Origin: Fructilactobacillus carniphilus
GTDB taxonomy: Bacteria > Bacillota > Bacilli > Lactobacillales > Lactobacillaceae
NCBI RefSeq assembly: GCF_024029675.1
Contig: NZ_CP097121.1
Span: 1,240,001-1,304,000, forward strand
Reading direction: 5' to 3'
Length of the DNA stretch: 64,000 nucleotides
Position 1 is the stretch's first letter, and each line of letters starts with the position of its first letter. The notes below the pieces were generated by a model that was not told the origin of the DNA, did no database searches, and saw nothing but the letters and a program-made list of their open reading frames with translations. Below are positions 28,082 through 36,947 of the stretch, piece by piece. A program made the position numbers and the translations under genes.

Positions 28082-29551
28082 ATGTCATTAATCTTAGAAA
28101 TTATCGGCATTATCATCTTACTAAATACGATTGCCGCAATTGTCACGGTGTTTCGTCAGCCACGAAACATCGCAGCGACTTGGGCTTGGTTCCTAGTCCT
28201 AGTTTTTATTCCGGTGATTGGATTCTTTATCTACGCCTTTTTCGGGCGTCGCTTACCCAAAAACCGGATGCTTTTGTTATCGGGAAGCACAAAAAAGCAA
28301 GTTAGTGCGTTAATCAAGAGACAAAAACGGCAACTCGGCAAGGTGACGCCAGAAGAAAACACCAACTACCAAATTTTAAACCGGGCGCAGGGCATGATTG
28401 AAATGTTTATGAACACAGCAACCGCACCGCTTCTGGGAAATAACAAGGTTGATGTTTATACCAACGGAAACGATTTTATTAAGCAATTATTTGCAGACAT
28501 TGAAAATGCTCAGAGTTCCATTCACATCGAGTTTTATACCTTTTATGCCGACAAAATTGGGACGCAAACGCTTAATTTGTTAACCCAGAAGGCGAAAGAA
28601 GGAGTCGACGTCCGGGTGATTTACGATGCCTGGGGATCGATGGGAACCAACGAAAAGTTTTTCCGGCCTTTAATTGAAGCTGGGGGAAAGGCCTATCCAT
28701 TCCTACACAACCGCTTTAATTTAATTGATATGCGGGTTAACTTCCGGGATCACCACAAGATTGTGACGATTGATGGTGAGTACGGCTACATCGGTGGGAT
28801 GAACATTGGTGACCAGTACATGGGTTGGAAAAAGAAGTTTGGAAACTGGTACGACTGTATGATGCGGGTTCACGGTTTAGGAGTGCAAGGGCTCCAGTCT
28901 CGTTTCATTCTGGATTGGAACGCAACGGCACCGAATGACAAAATTGATCCCAACGAAAAGGATGCCATTAAGAAGTACTATCCTGAGATTCACACGGATG
29001 GCAATGCCGCCATGCAGATTGTGGCAAGTGATCCAATTTCCTCCATGGAACAAATCAAGATGGGGTACATCAAGTTAATTGGGATGGCGCATCACTCAAT
29101 TAAAATCATGACGCCATACTTAATTCCTGATGAATCGGTTCTTGATGCACTGAAAATTGCAGTTAAGTCAGGTGTTCGGGTGGAAATTATGACCCCATCC
29201 ATGCCGGATCACGCCTTTGTGTACCGGGCCACCCAGTACTACACGGAACAACTCACGAAGCTGGGCATCAAAGTTTATGCCTATAACAACGGATTCTTGC
29301 ATGCTAAAACGATGGTGATTGATGATGAACTAGTTTCCATCGGTTCCGCTAACTTAGATTACCGGAGTTTTGAACTGAACTTTGAATGTAATGCCTTTGT
29401 GTACGATAAGGACCTGGCTAACCGGATGGAAGCCATCTATGAGGCCGCGATTGCAGAAAGTACTTTGCAAACCCAACAAATTTTTGCCAATGAGTCCTGG
29501 TGGTTGAACTTTAAACAACACTTTAGTCGGTTATTGTCACCACTGCTCTAA
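28082..29551 (+). CDS. cls: Cardiolipin synthase
   Basis: 489 residues. Two N-terminal membrane segments (about 2-20 and 34-56) are followed by two HKD phospholipase-D motifs, HHKIVTIDGEYGYIGG and HAKTMVIDDELVSIGSAN. It condenses two phosphatidylglycerols to cardiolipin at the membrane. AGGAGG lies before the ATG, and a -10-like TATGAT at 28047-28052 may be its promoter. It is complete, with no unusual features. Confidence 0.95.
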   Translation: MSLILEIIGIIILLNTIAAIVTVFRQPRNIAATWAWFLVLVFIPVIGFFIYAFFGRRLPKNRMLLLSGSTKKQVSALIKRQKRQLGKVTPEENTNYQILNRAQGMIEMFMNTATAPLLGNNKVDVYTNGNDFIKQLFADIENAQSSIHIEFYTFYADKIGTQTLNLLTQKAKEGVDVRVIYDAWGSMGTNEKFFRPLIEAGGKAYPFLHNRFNLIDMRVNFRDHHKIVTIDGEYGYIGGMNIGDQYMGWKKKFGNWYDCMMRVHGLGVQGLQSRFILDWNATAPNDKIDPNEKDAIKKYYPEIHTDGNAAMQIVASDPISSMEQIKMGYIKLIGMAHHSIKIMTPYLIPDESVLDALKIAVKSGVRVEIMTPSMPDHAFVYRATQYYTEQLTKLGIKVYAYNNGFLHAKTMVIDDELVSIGSANLDYRSFELNFECNAFVYDKDLANRMEAIYEAAIAESTLQTQQIFANESWWLNFKQHFSRLLSPLL

Positions 29552-29572
29552 ATTTAGAGGAGATGAACAGAG

Positions 29573-29665
29573 ATGAAAGCCAAATCAAGCAAACGACGCT
29601 GGCAATGGGTGGTCGGTTTAGCGGCCGGCTTACTGGTGTTGGGGCAACGGAAGCCTTGTAAATAA
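29573..29665 (+). pseudogene. Truncated 30-residue remnant with signal-anchor
   Basis: GAGGAG and an ATG open a 30-residue frame: MKAKSSKRRWQWVVG followed by a hydrophobic AAGLLVLG, then RKPCK and a stop. A basic start plus one membrane segment looks like the beginning of a larger exported or membrane protein cut off by a deletion. It could also be a genuine small membrane peptide. It runs into the terminator shared with tag. Confidence 0.5.
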
Positions 29666-29666
29666 A

Positions 29667-29693
29667 AAACCGTCACCAATTTGGAGACGGAGA
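29667..29693 (-). terminator. Terminator after tag (works on both strands)
   Basis: CCGTC-CCAA pairs with TTGG-GACGG, flanked by A6 on the left, so on the minus strand it is followed by T6. Confidence 0.75.
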
Positions 29694-29698
29694 TTATC

Positions 29699-30259
29699 TT
29701 ATTTAAACGGACATTGATTTTCGTGATCGTTAATCATTCCAGCAGCCTGAAAGAACGAATAACAGACCACGGGTCCCGTAAACTGGAAACCACGTTGTTT
29801 AAGATCTCGACTCACTTGATCGGTTAACGGAATGGTTTTAGGAACGGCAGTAGCATCAGGCACATCATGTTCAATGGGCTGGTGGTGAACATAGTCCCAG
29901 AGGAAATCGCTAAAGTTGGTTCCCGCTGCTTCTAATTTTACTACGGCCTGGGCGTTATGAATGATAGCCGTGAGTTTGCGTTGATTGCGAATGATGGCCG
30001 CGTTTTGTAATAGGTCCGGCAGGTCTGACTCCATTTTTGCTACTTGGTGGTAGTCAAACTGGTGAAAGGCAGTCAGAAAGGCCACGCGCTTTTTGAGGAC
30101 CGTCGACCAGCTCAAGCCGGCTTGCATCAATTCTAAGGAAAGTAACGCAAAGAGTTCCTGACTCTCGAGGTGAGGTTTACCCCACTCTTGATCATGGTAA
30201 GTAACAAGTTGTTGGTTAGTTGATTGAGCCCAGTGGCATCGGTGAGAAAGGTTTGACAT
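29699..30259 (-). CDS. tag: DNA-3-methyladenine glycosylase I
   Basis: 186 residues from the ATG at 30259 (MSNLSHRCHW), with AGGAG 6 nt upstream; a longer frame adds 17 unrelated residues. It has the family marks RCHWA near the start (zinc ligand), YHDQEWGKP, and LMQAGLSWSTVLKKR. It removes 3-methyladenine from alkylated DNA in base excision repair. It is a single gene between convergent and divergent neighbours. Confidence 0.93.
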   Translation of the reverse strand: MSNLSHRCHWAQSTNQQLVTYHDQEWGKPHLESQELFALLSLELMQAGLSWSTVLKKRVAFLTAFHQFDYHQVAKMESDLPDLLQNAAIIRNQRKLTAIIHNAQAVVKLEAAGTNFSDFLWDYVHHQPIEHDVPDATAVPKTIPLTDQVSRDLKQRGFQFTGPVVCYSFFQAAGMINDHENQCPFK

Positions 30260-30391
30260 AAATAGCTCCTGTACAAAAAAATTGGGTTGGAATGTCACTA
30301 AATGTAACATGAAGTATAGGTTAATTAAGCAAAAAAGCCTATTTTAAAGTTGGGGAACTCCCTGATTAATGGAAACAAGGAGGATTAACAA

Positions 30392-31132
30392 GTGAAATCA
30401 ATGATTAAATTTACGGACGTGCAAAAGTACTACGGTTCTTTTCATGCCCTTCACGACATTAACTTAGAAATTAAGGACGGGGAAACGGTGGTTCTGATCG
30501 GACCATCCGGTTCCGGGAAATCGACCTTGTTACGGACCATTAATGGACTAGAGACGGTGGAATCCGGGCAATTAATTGTCGATGGTCAAGACGTGGCTAG
30601 TAGCGCCACGAACCTCAACAAACTGCGGACCAACGTCGGAATGGTGTTCCAACACTTCAACCTCTACAATAACAAAACGATTTTAGAAAACATCACATTA
30701 GCACCCAAAATCGTGTTAAAACGGGGCGACAAGGAAAACCGTGAGATTGCGGAAAAATTGCTGGAACGAGTGGGCTTAGCGGATCAGATTAATAAGTACC
30801 CATCCCAGTTATCCGGGGGACAACAACAACGAATCGCGATTGCGCGTTCTCTAGCAATGAACCCTTTAGCCCTTCTCTTTGATGAACCAACCTCTGCCCT
30901 AGACCCAGAAATGGTCGGGAGTGTGCTGGACGTTATGCGTGAAATTGCGTCTAACAAAGATTATACAACGCTCGTGGTAACTCACGAAATGGACTTCGCC
31001 CGCGCCGTGGCTGATCGAGTTATTTTTATGGCCGACGGTCGAATCTTAGAGGATGCGCCGACGGATAAATTCTTCGATCACCCAGAAAGCGAACGGGCCC
31101 GGAAGTTCTTGTCTCAAGTGGAACATCACTAG
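30392..31132 (+). CDS. glnQ: Polar amino acid ABC transporter, ATPase
   Basis: 246 residues from a GTG with AAGGAGG 8 nt upstream. Walker A is GPSGSGKST (about 37-45), the Q-loop follows, the signature is LSGGQQQRIAIAR, and Walker B is LLFDEPTSALDPE. The H-loop lies in VVTHEMDFA. It belongs to the glutamine/polar amino acid group. It is first of a four-gene operon with a binding protein and two permeases; the exact amino acid is not visible from sequence. Confidence 0.93.
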   Translation: MKSMIKFTDVQKYYGSFHALHDINLEIKDGETVVLIGPSGSGKSTLLRTINGLETVESGQLIVDGQDVASSATNLNKLRTNVGMVFQHFNLYNNKTILENITLAPKIVLKRGDKENREIAEKLLERVGLADQINKYPSQLSGGQQQRIAIARSLAMNPLALLFDEPTSALDPEMVGSVLDVMREIASNKDYTTLVVTHEMDFARAVADRVIFMADGRILEDAPTDKFFDHPESERARKFLSQVEHH

Positions 31133-31149
31133 GAAATGAGGTGCAGTGA

Positions 31150-32013
31150 ATGAGTAAATTACACGAACGACGAGTGGGATTAGTGGCGTCCATCGTGCTC
31201 GTGGTGGTGTTAGTGGGAGCCATCGCCCTCGGTCTCAACCACCAAAAGAGTCAAGCCCGCAATAACGATAGCTTAGAAACGATTAAAACCACGCACGTCA
31301 TGCGCTGGGGCGTTAAGTCCGATACCCGGCTGTTTGGGCTGATTAGTCCTAAAACCGGCCAGAGTGAAGGATTTGACGTGGACGTTGCCCGCGCCGTGAC
31401 CGAACAAATTGCCAAGCAAACGGGGACGAAGATTAAACCGGAATTTACGCCGGTAACGACGTCTTCCAAAATTCAACTGTTAAAAAACAACCAGGTTGAC
31501 GCCGTGGCTGCTTCCATGACGATTACGCAAGAACGGGCCAAAGTGGTGGACTTTTCTAAGCCGTACTTCCCGGCCGGTCAATCTTTACTGGTTAAAAAGG
31601 GATCACCCATCAAAAGTATTAAGGATTTAAACCGTCCCGACGCCACCATCATTGGGGTAATGGGAACGACGGCTTTGCAAACCACGAAGCAGTTCGCTCC
31701 CAAAGCCAAGGTGATTGCGATGCCGGATAACTCGCAGGCCTTTAGTGCACTGCAATCAGGTCAAGGGGATGCTATGACCACTGATAATGCCATCTTGTAC
31801 GGGTTCTCTTCACAGAGTCCGAGTGTGCAAGTGGTGGGCGGAACCTTTACGAACCAACCGTACGGATTGGCAGTTAACAAGGGACAAACCCGCCTCCAAC
31901 GTGAAGTTGATCAAGCGTTGGTTACAATTCGACAAAACGGAACGTACGAACGCTTAATCAAGAAGTGGTTTGGTAACATTCCAGGCCTAGATTGGAGGGA
32001 ACTACTGAAATGA
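31150..32013 (+). CDS. Amino acid ABC transporter, substrate-binding protein
   Basis: 287 residues. The N-terminal hydrophobic segment (about 11-29) has no lipobox, and no Cys occurs anywhere, so it is anchored by an uncleaved signal segment or secreted. The SBP family 3 domain starts MRWGVKSDTRLFG and has EGFDVDVARAV, DAVAASMTIT and RAKVVDFSKPYF. It binds a polar amino acid (glutamine or glutamate likely) for the adjacent permeases. It overlaps the next gene by 4 nt (ATGA). Confidence 0.9.
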   Translation: MSKLHERRVGLVASIVLVVVLVGAIALGLNHQKSQARNNDSLETIKTTHVMRWGVKSDTRLFGLISPKTGQSEGFDVDVARAVTEQIAKQTGTKIKPEFTPVTTSSKIQLLKNNQVDAVAASMTITQERAKVVDFSKPYFPAGQSLLVKKGSPIKSIKDLNRPDATIIGVMGTTALQTTKQFAPKAKVIAMPDNSQAFSALQSGQGDAMTTDNAILYGFSSQSPSVQVVGGTFTNQPYGLAVNKGQTRLQREVDQALVTIRQNGTYERLIKKWFGNIPGLDWRELLK

Positions 32014-32654
32014 TTAAAATCTTAACTGATAACTGGCAAACCATTTTAACTGGATTTGGGTACACCATCGGAGCTTCCATTCTAGGTCTCATCGGTTCGC
32101 TAGTCTTAGGAACGGTATTTGCCCTGATGGAAATGACGCCCCAACCAGTCATCCGGGGGATTGGGAAAGCTTTTGTGGAGTTCTTCCGGAACATTCCGCT
32201 GTTGGTAATTACGTTATTTTTCTACGTGGTGGTTTCCCACTTGCTCAAAATTAATGGTTTTTGGTCCGGAACCATGGCCCTCGCGCTTTATACCTCGGCT
32301 TTTATTGCCGAATGTATTCGGGGAGGAGTTAATTCCGTTGATCCCGGGCAAATGGAAGGGGCCCGTTCCAACGGAATGACGTACACGCAAGCAATGGTGC
32401 ACGTGGTCTTACCGCAAGGCTTTAAGTTGGCGCTTCCTTCGTTAGGGAACCAGTTTATTAACTTGATTAAGAACTCATCCATCCTGTCCTTCGTGGCTGG
32501 GTTGGATTTGATGTACCAAGCTAACGTGATATCTGGAGCCAACTTGGATCCCTTTAACACCTACATCGTCATCGGAATTTTCTACCTGTTATTGACCGGA
32601 CCGTTGTCCGTGTTGATGACGAAGCTCGAAAACAAGTTAGGGGGGAGTAACTAA
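32010..32654 (+). CDS. Amino acid ABC transporter permease 1
   Basis: 214 residues from the ATG at 32010, overlapping the binding-protein stop, with GGAGGG upstream. It is a His/Glu/Gln-type permease with about five membrane segments, FVEFFRNIPLLV, and the EAA-like loop EGARSNGMTYTQAM..VVLPQG. It pairs with the next gene as the membrane heterodimer. Confidence 0.92.
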   Translation: MIKILTDNWQTILTGFGYTIGASILGLIGSLVLGTVFALMEMTPQPVIRGIGKAFVEFFRNIPLLVITLFFYVVVSHLLKINGFWSGTMALALYTSAFIAECIRGGVNSVDPGQMEGARSNGMTYTQAMVHVVLPQGFKLALPSLGNQFINLIKNSSILSFVAGLDLMYQANVISGANLDPFNTYIVIGIFYLLLTGPLSVLMTKLENKLGGSN

Positions 32655-33304
32655 TGATTTTATCTGCTTTTAGTGCTACGAACCTCCACTACCTGATGGG
32701 AGGATTGGGAATTACCATCGCGGTTTCCGTAATTTCCATTATCATCAGTTTTATCTTTGGAACCTTATTTGGAGTGATTCTCTACGAAGAAGTACCATAT
32801 TTCTCACGGACTGTGCAATTAATTGTGAATACGATTCGGAACTTGCCACTCCTGCTACTGATTTTCTTTACCTACTTTGCCTTGCCAAAGCTAGGGATTG
32901 AACTAAACGCCTTTACTGCTACGGTGGTGGCCATGTCCGTCTTTGAATCAACGATGGTTTCACAAATCATTCGGGGTGGATTGCTCTCCGTCGGGAGAGG
33001 TCAGTCAGAAGGGGCTTTATCAACCGGGATGAACCGGTGGCAAACACTGTGGTACATCTTGTTACCGCAAGGATTGAAAAACTCGATTCCCCCGTTGATT
33101 TCGCAATTTATTTCCTTGGTTAAGGATACGTCCCTGGCTACCGCCATCGTGTTGACGGAAATGATGTTCCGGAGCCAAGTCATCTACGGGCAAAATCCGA
33201 ACTATATGATTCCGATGTTTGCCTTAGTGACGGCCCTGTACTTCATCGTGAACTACAGTCTGTCGTTACTATCCAAGTGGTTTGAAAAACGACTTTCGCT
33301 CTAA
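32654..33304 (+). CDS. Amino acid ABC transporter permease 2
   Basis: 216 residues, with a start overlapping the previous stop (TAATG). It has the same family features: IVNTIRNLPLLLLIFF, the EAA loop QSEGALSTGMNRWQTLWYILLPQG, and about five membrane segments. Last gene of the importer operon; a terminator follows at 33390. Confidence 0.92.
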   Translation: MILSAFSATNLHYLMGGLGITIAVSVISIIISFIFGTLFGVILYEEVPYFSRTVQLIVNTIRNLPLLLLIFFTYFALPKLGIELNAFTATVVAMSVFESTMVSQIIRGGLLSVGRGQSEGALSTGMNRWQTLWYILLPQGLKNSIPPLISQFISLVKDTSLATAIVLTEMMFRSQVIYGQNPNYMIPMFALVTALYFIVNYSLSLLSKWFEKRLSL

Positions 33305-33389
33305 AACGCTAGCTTTTCGTTATTAAGTTTGGTATCATTATCATATAAGCTTATTTTAACTTCTAAATTGGTATCTGACTAAAATATTT

Positions 33390-33428
33390 AAAACCGGGCA
33401 TCCCAGATGGGGTACCCGGTTTTATTTT
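33390..33428 (+). terminator. Terminator after the ABC operon
   Basis: AAAACCGGG with TCCC pairs with GGGG and CCCGGTTTT, followed by ATTTT. Confidence 0.75.
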
Positions 33429-33444
33429 GGAACGGGAGGACGTT

Positions 33445-33840
33445 ATGGAACAATGGCAAGCAGACTGGGCGTACCAAAAGTATTGGATAATGGCGCACTC
33501 CCAGCATTTATACAATGCCTGGCGTCGCTTGACCCGCAACAACCAGTGGGACGATGATAAGGCAGTAATTGCCCACGAACTGCTGTTGGCCGCGGGCGAA
33601 ATGCAGCCAACAGTTAAAACCCTGCGTAACACCTATCAACACGTCTGGGGTTACTTTAAACGGAGTGCCACACCAGCAGAAAAGGCGGAATTCCAAGCGG
33701 CGTTGGCAGACTTGACGCCCGAAGTGGATCGCGTAAGGCCGTTGTTACTGACGTTGGCACACCAGTATCGGGTTGACTACTTATTACAAAGTCGGTTATT
33801 ACAAGAATGGGAGGATGATGACCATGCGCCTCTGGCATGA
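33445..33840 (+). CDS. DUF1722 (YbgA-like) protein
   Basis: 131 residues from the ATG at 33445 (GGGAGG upstream). Family marks are KYWIMAHSQHLYNAW, then TVKTLRNTYQHVWGYFKRSATPAEKAEF in two blocks, and VDYLLQSRLLQEW at the end. This is the YbgA domain, found alone or fused to DUF523; its biochemical role is not established, though it often sits with photolyase or DNA repair genes. Here it overlaps by 17 nt a pyrimidine-dimer glycosylase gene, suggesting a joint role in UV repair. Confidence 0.78.
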   Translation: MEQWQADWAYQKYWIMAHSQHLYNAWRRLTRNNQWDDDKAVIAHELLLAAGEMQPTVKTLRNTYQHVWGYFKRSATPAEKAEFQAALADLTPEVDRVRPLLLTLAHQYRVDYLLQSRLLQEWEDDDHAPLA

Positions 33841-34186
33841 AGCCTTGATTCAGAAACTACCTCGCCAACAACTGCTAGGACAACACCGGGAGTGTGCAGC
33901 GTTGCGGGGCAACGGTTGGGGTCGTAAGCATGCGACCGTGAACTACGTCTTTCAGCATTCACCGTATAAATTGTTTCAGTTTCACATGCTGGTGATGGAC
34001 GAGATGGAACGCCGGGGCTACCATCCGGATCAAAATTGGCGCCAACCGGAGTATCGGGGCAAAACTTGTCCAGCATATCAGGAACTGACTTCCTGTTCAT
34101 TAACTAAGCCGATTTATCCAGAGCATGATGATGCTTATCTGCAGTTGTGTGAGCGACTACTGGCAGAGCGGACGAAGAAAGTGTAA
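33824..34186 (+). CDS. Pyrimidine dimer DNA glycosylase family protein
   Basis: 120 residues from the ATG at 33824, inside the end of the DUF1722 gene, with GGGAGG 9 nt upstream. It starts MRLWHEALIQKLPRQQLLGQH, followed by RECAALRGNGWGRKH and VNYVF, the pattern of the T4 endonuclease V-related family (Pyr_excise). These enzymes cut at UV-induced cyclobutane dimers. Assignment is from family resemblance; the N-terminal residue after Met removal would be Arg, so the catalytic amine needs checking. Confidence 0.75.
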   Translation: MRLWHEALIQKLPRQQLLGQHRECAALRGNGWGRKHATVNYVFQHSPYKLFQFHMLVMDEMERRGYHPDQNWRQPEYRGKTCPAYQELTSCSLTKPIYPEHDDAYLQLCERLLAERTKKV

Positions 34187-34227
34187 AAATGCAGCCGGAA
34201 AAGCATCATTTCTGGCTGCATTTTTGC
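34185..34227 (+). terminator. Bidirectional terminator between UV-repair pair and carboxypeptidase
   Basis: AAAAATGCAGCC-GAA pairs with TTC-GGCTGCATTTTT; it serves the genes converging on it from both sides. Confidence 0.85.
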
Positions 34228-34231
34228 TATT

Positions 34232-35413
34232 TTATTTGTCATTCCAATAAACGGCTTTTTTCTTAACCCGGGTGGAGTGGGCGTGCGGTTCATCAATGGT
34301 TTTCAGGTTCGTAACTTCTTGTCCCTTCTGGAACGAGATGGGTTGTTTGTGCGCTAAGACTTCATTTAAAGCATTAACGCTCTCTTGAAAGCGGGGCGCC
34401 CGACTGATGTAAGGTCCAGCCCCATCTACAACGACGATAAACTGGTGTCCATCAGGAGCTTGCATGAAGGCGGAAATGCCGCCCCCGTATTTGGGACTAG
34501 ATCCCGTTTTGTAGTTTTTGAAGCTGAGGTTCAATGGATTATTCAAGTGAGGTTTAACGCCCTTTTGAAAACGTGATAGTTCGGTTTCTAGAGATTTGGA
34601 TTGGTCTGGTTTTGGATGATAGATAAAGTCAAGATCATGATAATCCTGGTGAAGTTCCGGACTAATTTGAAGGTTTCGGTAGGCCATTTTGGCCACTTGT
34701 GCCACACTTGCCGTATTTTCGGCATTCCACTTCTGGTGGCTAACCTTGTAAGCCCCGGCGTTCCGGTTTAGTTGTCCTGCCGCGTTAAACCACTTGGAGC
34801 CCCGGAGGTTCAGTTCCTGGGCCCACTTGGTTAGCGCCTGTTGCTGGGTTAAGCTCTTGGGTTTCATGAAGTCTGCAAGGGCAAAGGCCGCGTCGTTAGC
34901 AGACAGGGTGTACATGGCATTAAAGAGGGTTCTGACCTGCAGTTTTTCGCCTTCATGAACATCGAGGTGGGCATAGACGTTGGGATCTTTGTGGGACCAA
35001 TCTGATTTTTTGGTAATCGGGACTTCCGTATTCCAGGTAATCTTTTTGGCTTTAATGGCTTTTAACACGGCATAGGCGGTTAACATCTTACTTTCTGAGG
35101 CGATTCCGACCTGTTGATTAGCGTTTTTTTCACCCAGCACCTGTCCGGTTTGGGCATCAATCACGATGGCCTGATGGGCCTTGGTTTGGTTGAGATGCAG
35201 CGGTTTGGCCAAAGCAACGGTATTGGTGTGTTTTTTAACTGGGATGGTCTTAGCGGGTTTGGGAGCCGACTGAGCTTGGTAGGAATGATAAGCGATGCCG
35301 GCAGCTCCACCACTAATGAGTAGTAGTAAAACTACGATGATGATTCCAGTCCGTTTCCGGGTAAACCAGGAACGAGAGCGATGATAATGATGCTGGTTAA
35401 ATTGGTTGTCCAT
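34232..35413 (-). CDS. D-alanyl-D-alanine carboxypeptidase, S11 family
   Basis: 393 residues. A short cytoplasmic tail rich in His/Arg, one membrane anchor (about 22-42), a Pro/Lys linker, and a penicillin-binding domain with all three motifs: SESK (Ser106-Lys109), SAN (171-173) and KTG (302-304). It trims the terminal D-Ala of peptidoglycan stem peptides outside the membrane. The anchor is N-terminal rather than the C-terminal amphipathic helix of classical DacA. A TATAAT at 35466-35471 lies upstream. Confidence 0.88.
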   Translation of the reverse strand: MDNQFNQHHYHRSRSWFTRKRTGIIIVVLLLLISGGAAGIAYHSYQAQSAPKPAKTIPVKKHTNTVALAKPLHLNQTKAHQAIVIDAQTGQVLGEKNANQQVGIASESKMLTAYAVLKAIKAKKITWNTEVPITKKSDWSHKDPNVYAHLDVHEGEKLQVRTLFNAMYTLSANDAAFALADFMKPKSLTQQQALTKWAQELNLRGSKWFNAAGQLNRNAGAYKVSHQKWNAENTASVAQVAKMAYRNLQISPELHQDYHDLDFIYHPKPDQSKSLETELSRFQKGVKPHLNNPLNLSFKNYKTGSSPKYGGGISAFMQAPDGHQFIVVVDGAGPYISRAPRFQESVNALNEVLAHKQPISFQKGQEVTNLKTIDEPHAHSTRVKKKAVYWNDK

Positions 35414-35499
35414 TAACGGAGACCACGCTTTCCAAAAGATTTAGCCCATGGAGGCCATTACCTTTATTATATCAATCTATGTCATAGTTTTCGACCAAA

Positions 35500-35535
35500 C
35501 TAAAAAGGCATTTCAACGAGAAATGACTTTTTAGG
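35500..35535 (-). terminator. Terminator after the purine permease
   Basis: On the minus strand CTAAAAAG-CATTTC pairs with GAAATG-CTTTTTAG. Confidence 0.8.
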
Positions 35536-35543
35536 TAAATAAT

Positions 35544-36854
35544 TTAATTTTTTAGAATCAAGAAGAAAATCAGGAAGACAATTGCTAAGGCGTACATCAT
35601 CCAACCCACTTCTTTACCCCGTTTAGCGGCAATCATGGTAATTGGGTAGGCGATGAAACCGAGCGCAATTCCATCTGAGATACTGTACGTTAGTGGCATT
35701 CCGACTGCGATTAAGAACGCTGGGGCAGCTAATTCAAACTTGCTCCAGTCGACCTGTGCGAGCGATTTAGCCATCAAAACCCCAACGATAATTAAGGCGG
35801 GCGCCGTAATTTGACTGGTAATCACAGCCAGTAACGGGGAGAAGAACATCGCAAAGATGAACATAATTCCCGTAACGATGGCGGTGAATCCAGAGCGACC
35901 ACCCACGGCGATTCCGGCGGATGATTCGACGTAGACACTCATCGGGGAAGTTCCCAGCAGTGATCCGACTAACATGGTCGTTGAATCAGCAGCGAGGGCT
36001 CTTCCAACCCGAGGCATTTGGTTGTTGCGCATGTAACCGGCTTGTTCTGCCAGGCCAATCAGGGTTCCGGCTGTATCAAAGAAGGTTACCAGCAGGAAGG
36101 TTAGTACCACGACGAACAACTGCGGAGTGTTAATTTTATCCACGTTGAAGAGTCCGACTAAAAAAGTTGATTTGATGCTGGGCACACCAGCAACAATTGC
36201 CGTAGGGAGTTTGATAATGCCGGTAATCATTCCAATTGCGGAGGAAATGATCATCCCAACGAAGATGGCTCCGGGAACCTTGGCACTCATCAAGAAGAGG
36301 GTGATGATTAAGCCTGCCACCGTGAGTAAGGTCAACGGATTAGTGAGGGAACCGAGGCTGACCAACGTACTCTTGTTAGCAACCACCAGGCCCCCATCGT
36401 GAAAGCCGATGAAGGCGATGAAAAGTCCAATTCCGCCTCCAATCGCGGCCTTTAAATCTACGGGAATCGCATTGATGATTTTTTCCCGCAGTTTCATTGC
36501 CGTTAAAATGATGAAGAGGATTGAGGCAATGAAGACCCCACTCATGGCCGTTTGCCACGGCACCTTCATCCCGATACAAACAGAGTAGGCGAAGAAGGCA
36601 TTCACTCCCAGCCCGGCTGACAGCGCAAACGGATAGTTCGCAATGACTCCCATCAAAATACATCCAAAGGCAGTTGCTATGGCTGTGGCGGTAAAGACCG
36701 CTCCCTTGTCCATTCCGGCTGCCCCTAAAACCTGGGGGTTAACGAAGAGGATGTAGACCATTGAAACAAAGGTCGTTACTCCGGCGAGCGTTTCCGTGCG
36801 GAAGTTCGTCCCGAGCTCCTTAAAGTTGAAAAACGACGCGATTTTAGTTCCCAT
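35544..36854 (-). CDS. pbuG: NCS2/AzgA-type purine permease (guanine/hypoxanthine)
   Basis: 436 residues with 12-13 membrane segments. AzgA-family marks are TLAGVTTFVSMVYILFVNP, SAGLGVNAFFAY and FFDTAGTLIGLA, with ESSAGIAVGGRSG in the re-entrant half. It is a proton symporter for hypoxanthine, guanine or adenine. Regulation is discussed under the upstream PurBox. AAGGGAG lies before the ATG. Confidence 0.9.
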   Translation of the reverse strand: MGTKIASFFNFKELGTNFRTETLAGVTTFVSMVYILFVNPQVLGAAGMDKGAVFTATAIATAFGCILMGVIANYPFALSAGLGVNAFFAYSVCIGMKVPWQTAMSGVFIASILFIILTAMKLREKIINAIPVDLKAAIGGGIGLFIAFIGFHDGGLVVANKSTLVSLGSLTNPLTLLTVAGLIITLFLMSAKVPGAIFVGMIISSAIGMITGIIKLPTAIVAGVPSIKSTFLVGLFNVDKINTPQLFVVVLTFLLVTFFDTAGTLIGLAEQAGYMRNNQMPRVGRALAADSTTMLVGSLLGTSPMSVYVESSAGIAVGGRSGFTAIVTGIMFIFAMFFSPLLAVITSQITAPALIIVGVLMAKSLAQVDWSKFELAAPAFLIAVGMPLTYSISDGIALGFIAYPITMIAAKRGKEVGWMMYALAIVFLIFFLILKN

Positions 36855-36907
36855 AAAAATCTCCCTTACGTCTAATGTTCGCGATTTGATTTTAAGATTA
36901 CTTTCTA

Positions 36908-36936
36908 ATCATACAACGGCGCTCCAAATAATTCAA
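36908..36936 (-). promoter_or_regulatory. Promoter of the purine permease
   Basis: On the minus strand TTGAAT, 17 nt, TATGAT. Confidence 0.65.
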
Positions 36937-36947
36937 ACCCGAACTTT
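36935..36947 (+). promoter_or_regulatory. PurBox (PurR site) upstream of the purine permease
   Basis: AAACCCGAACTTT matches 12 of 13 positions of the lactococcal PurBox AWWWCCGAACWWT and abuts the -35. A second, weaker match (AATCGCGAACATT on the minus strand) lies at about 36873-36885. Control by a PurR-type regulator is inferred. No purine riboswitch was seen in the leader. Confidence 0.55.

Noticed and set aside
36855..36907. Purine riboswitch in the pbuG leader
   Set aside because: The leader is short and lacks the conserved purine-aptamer core; a PurBox explains regulation better.
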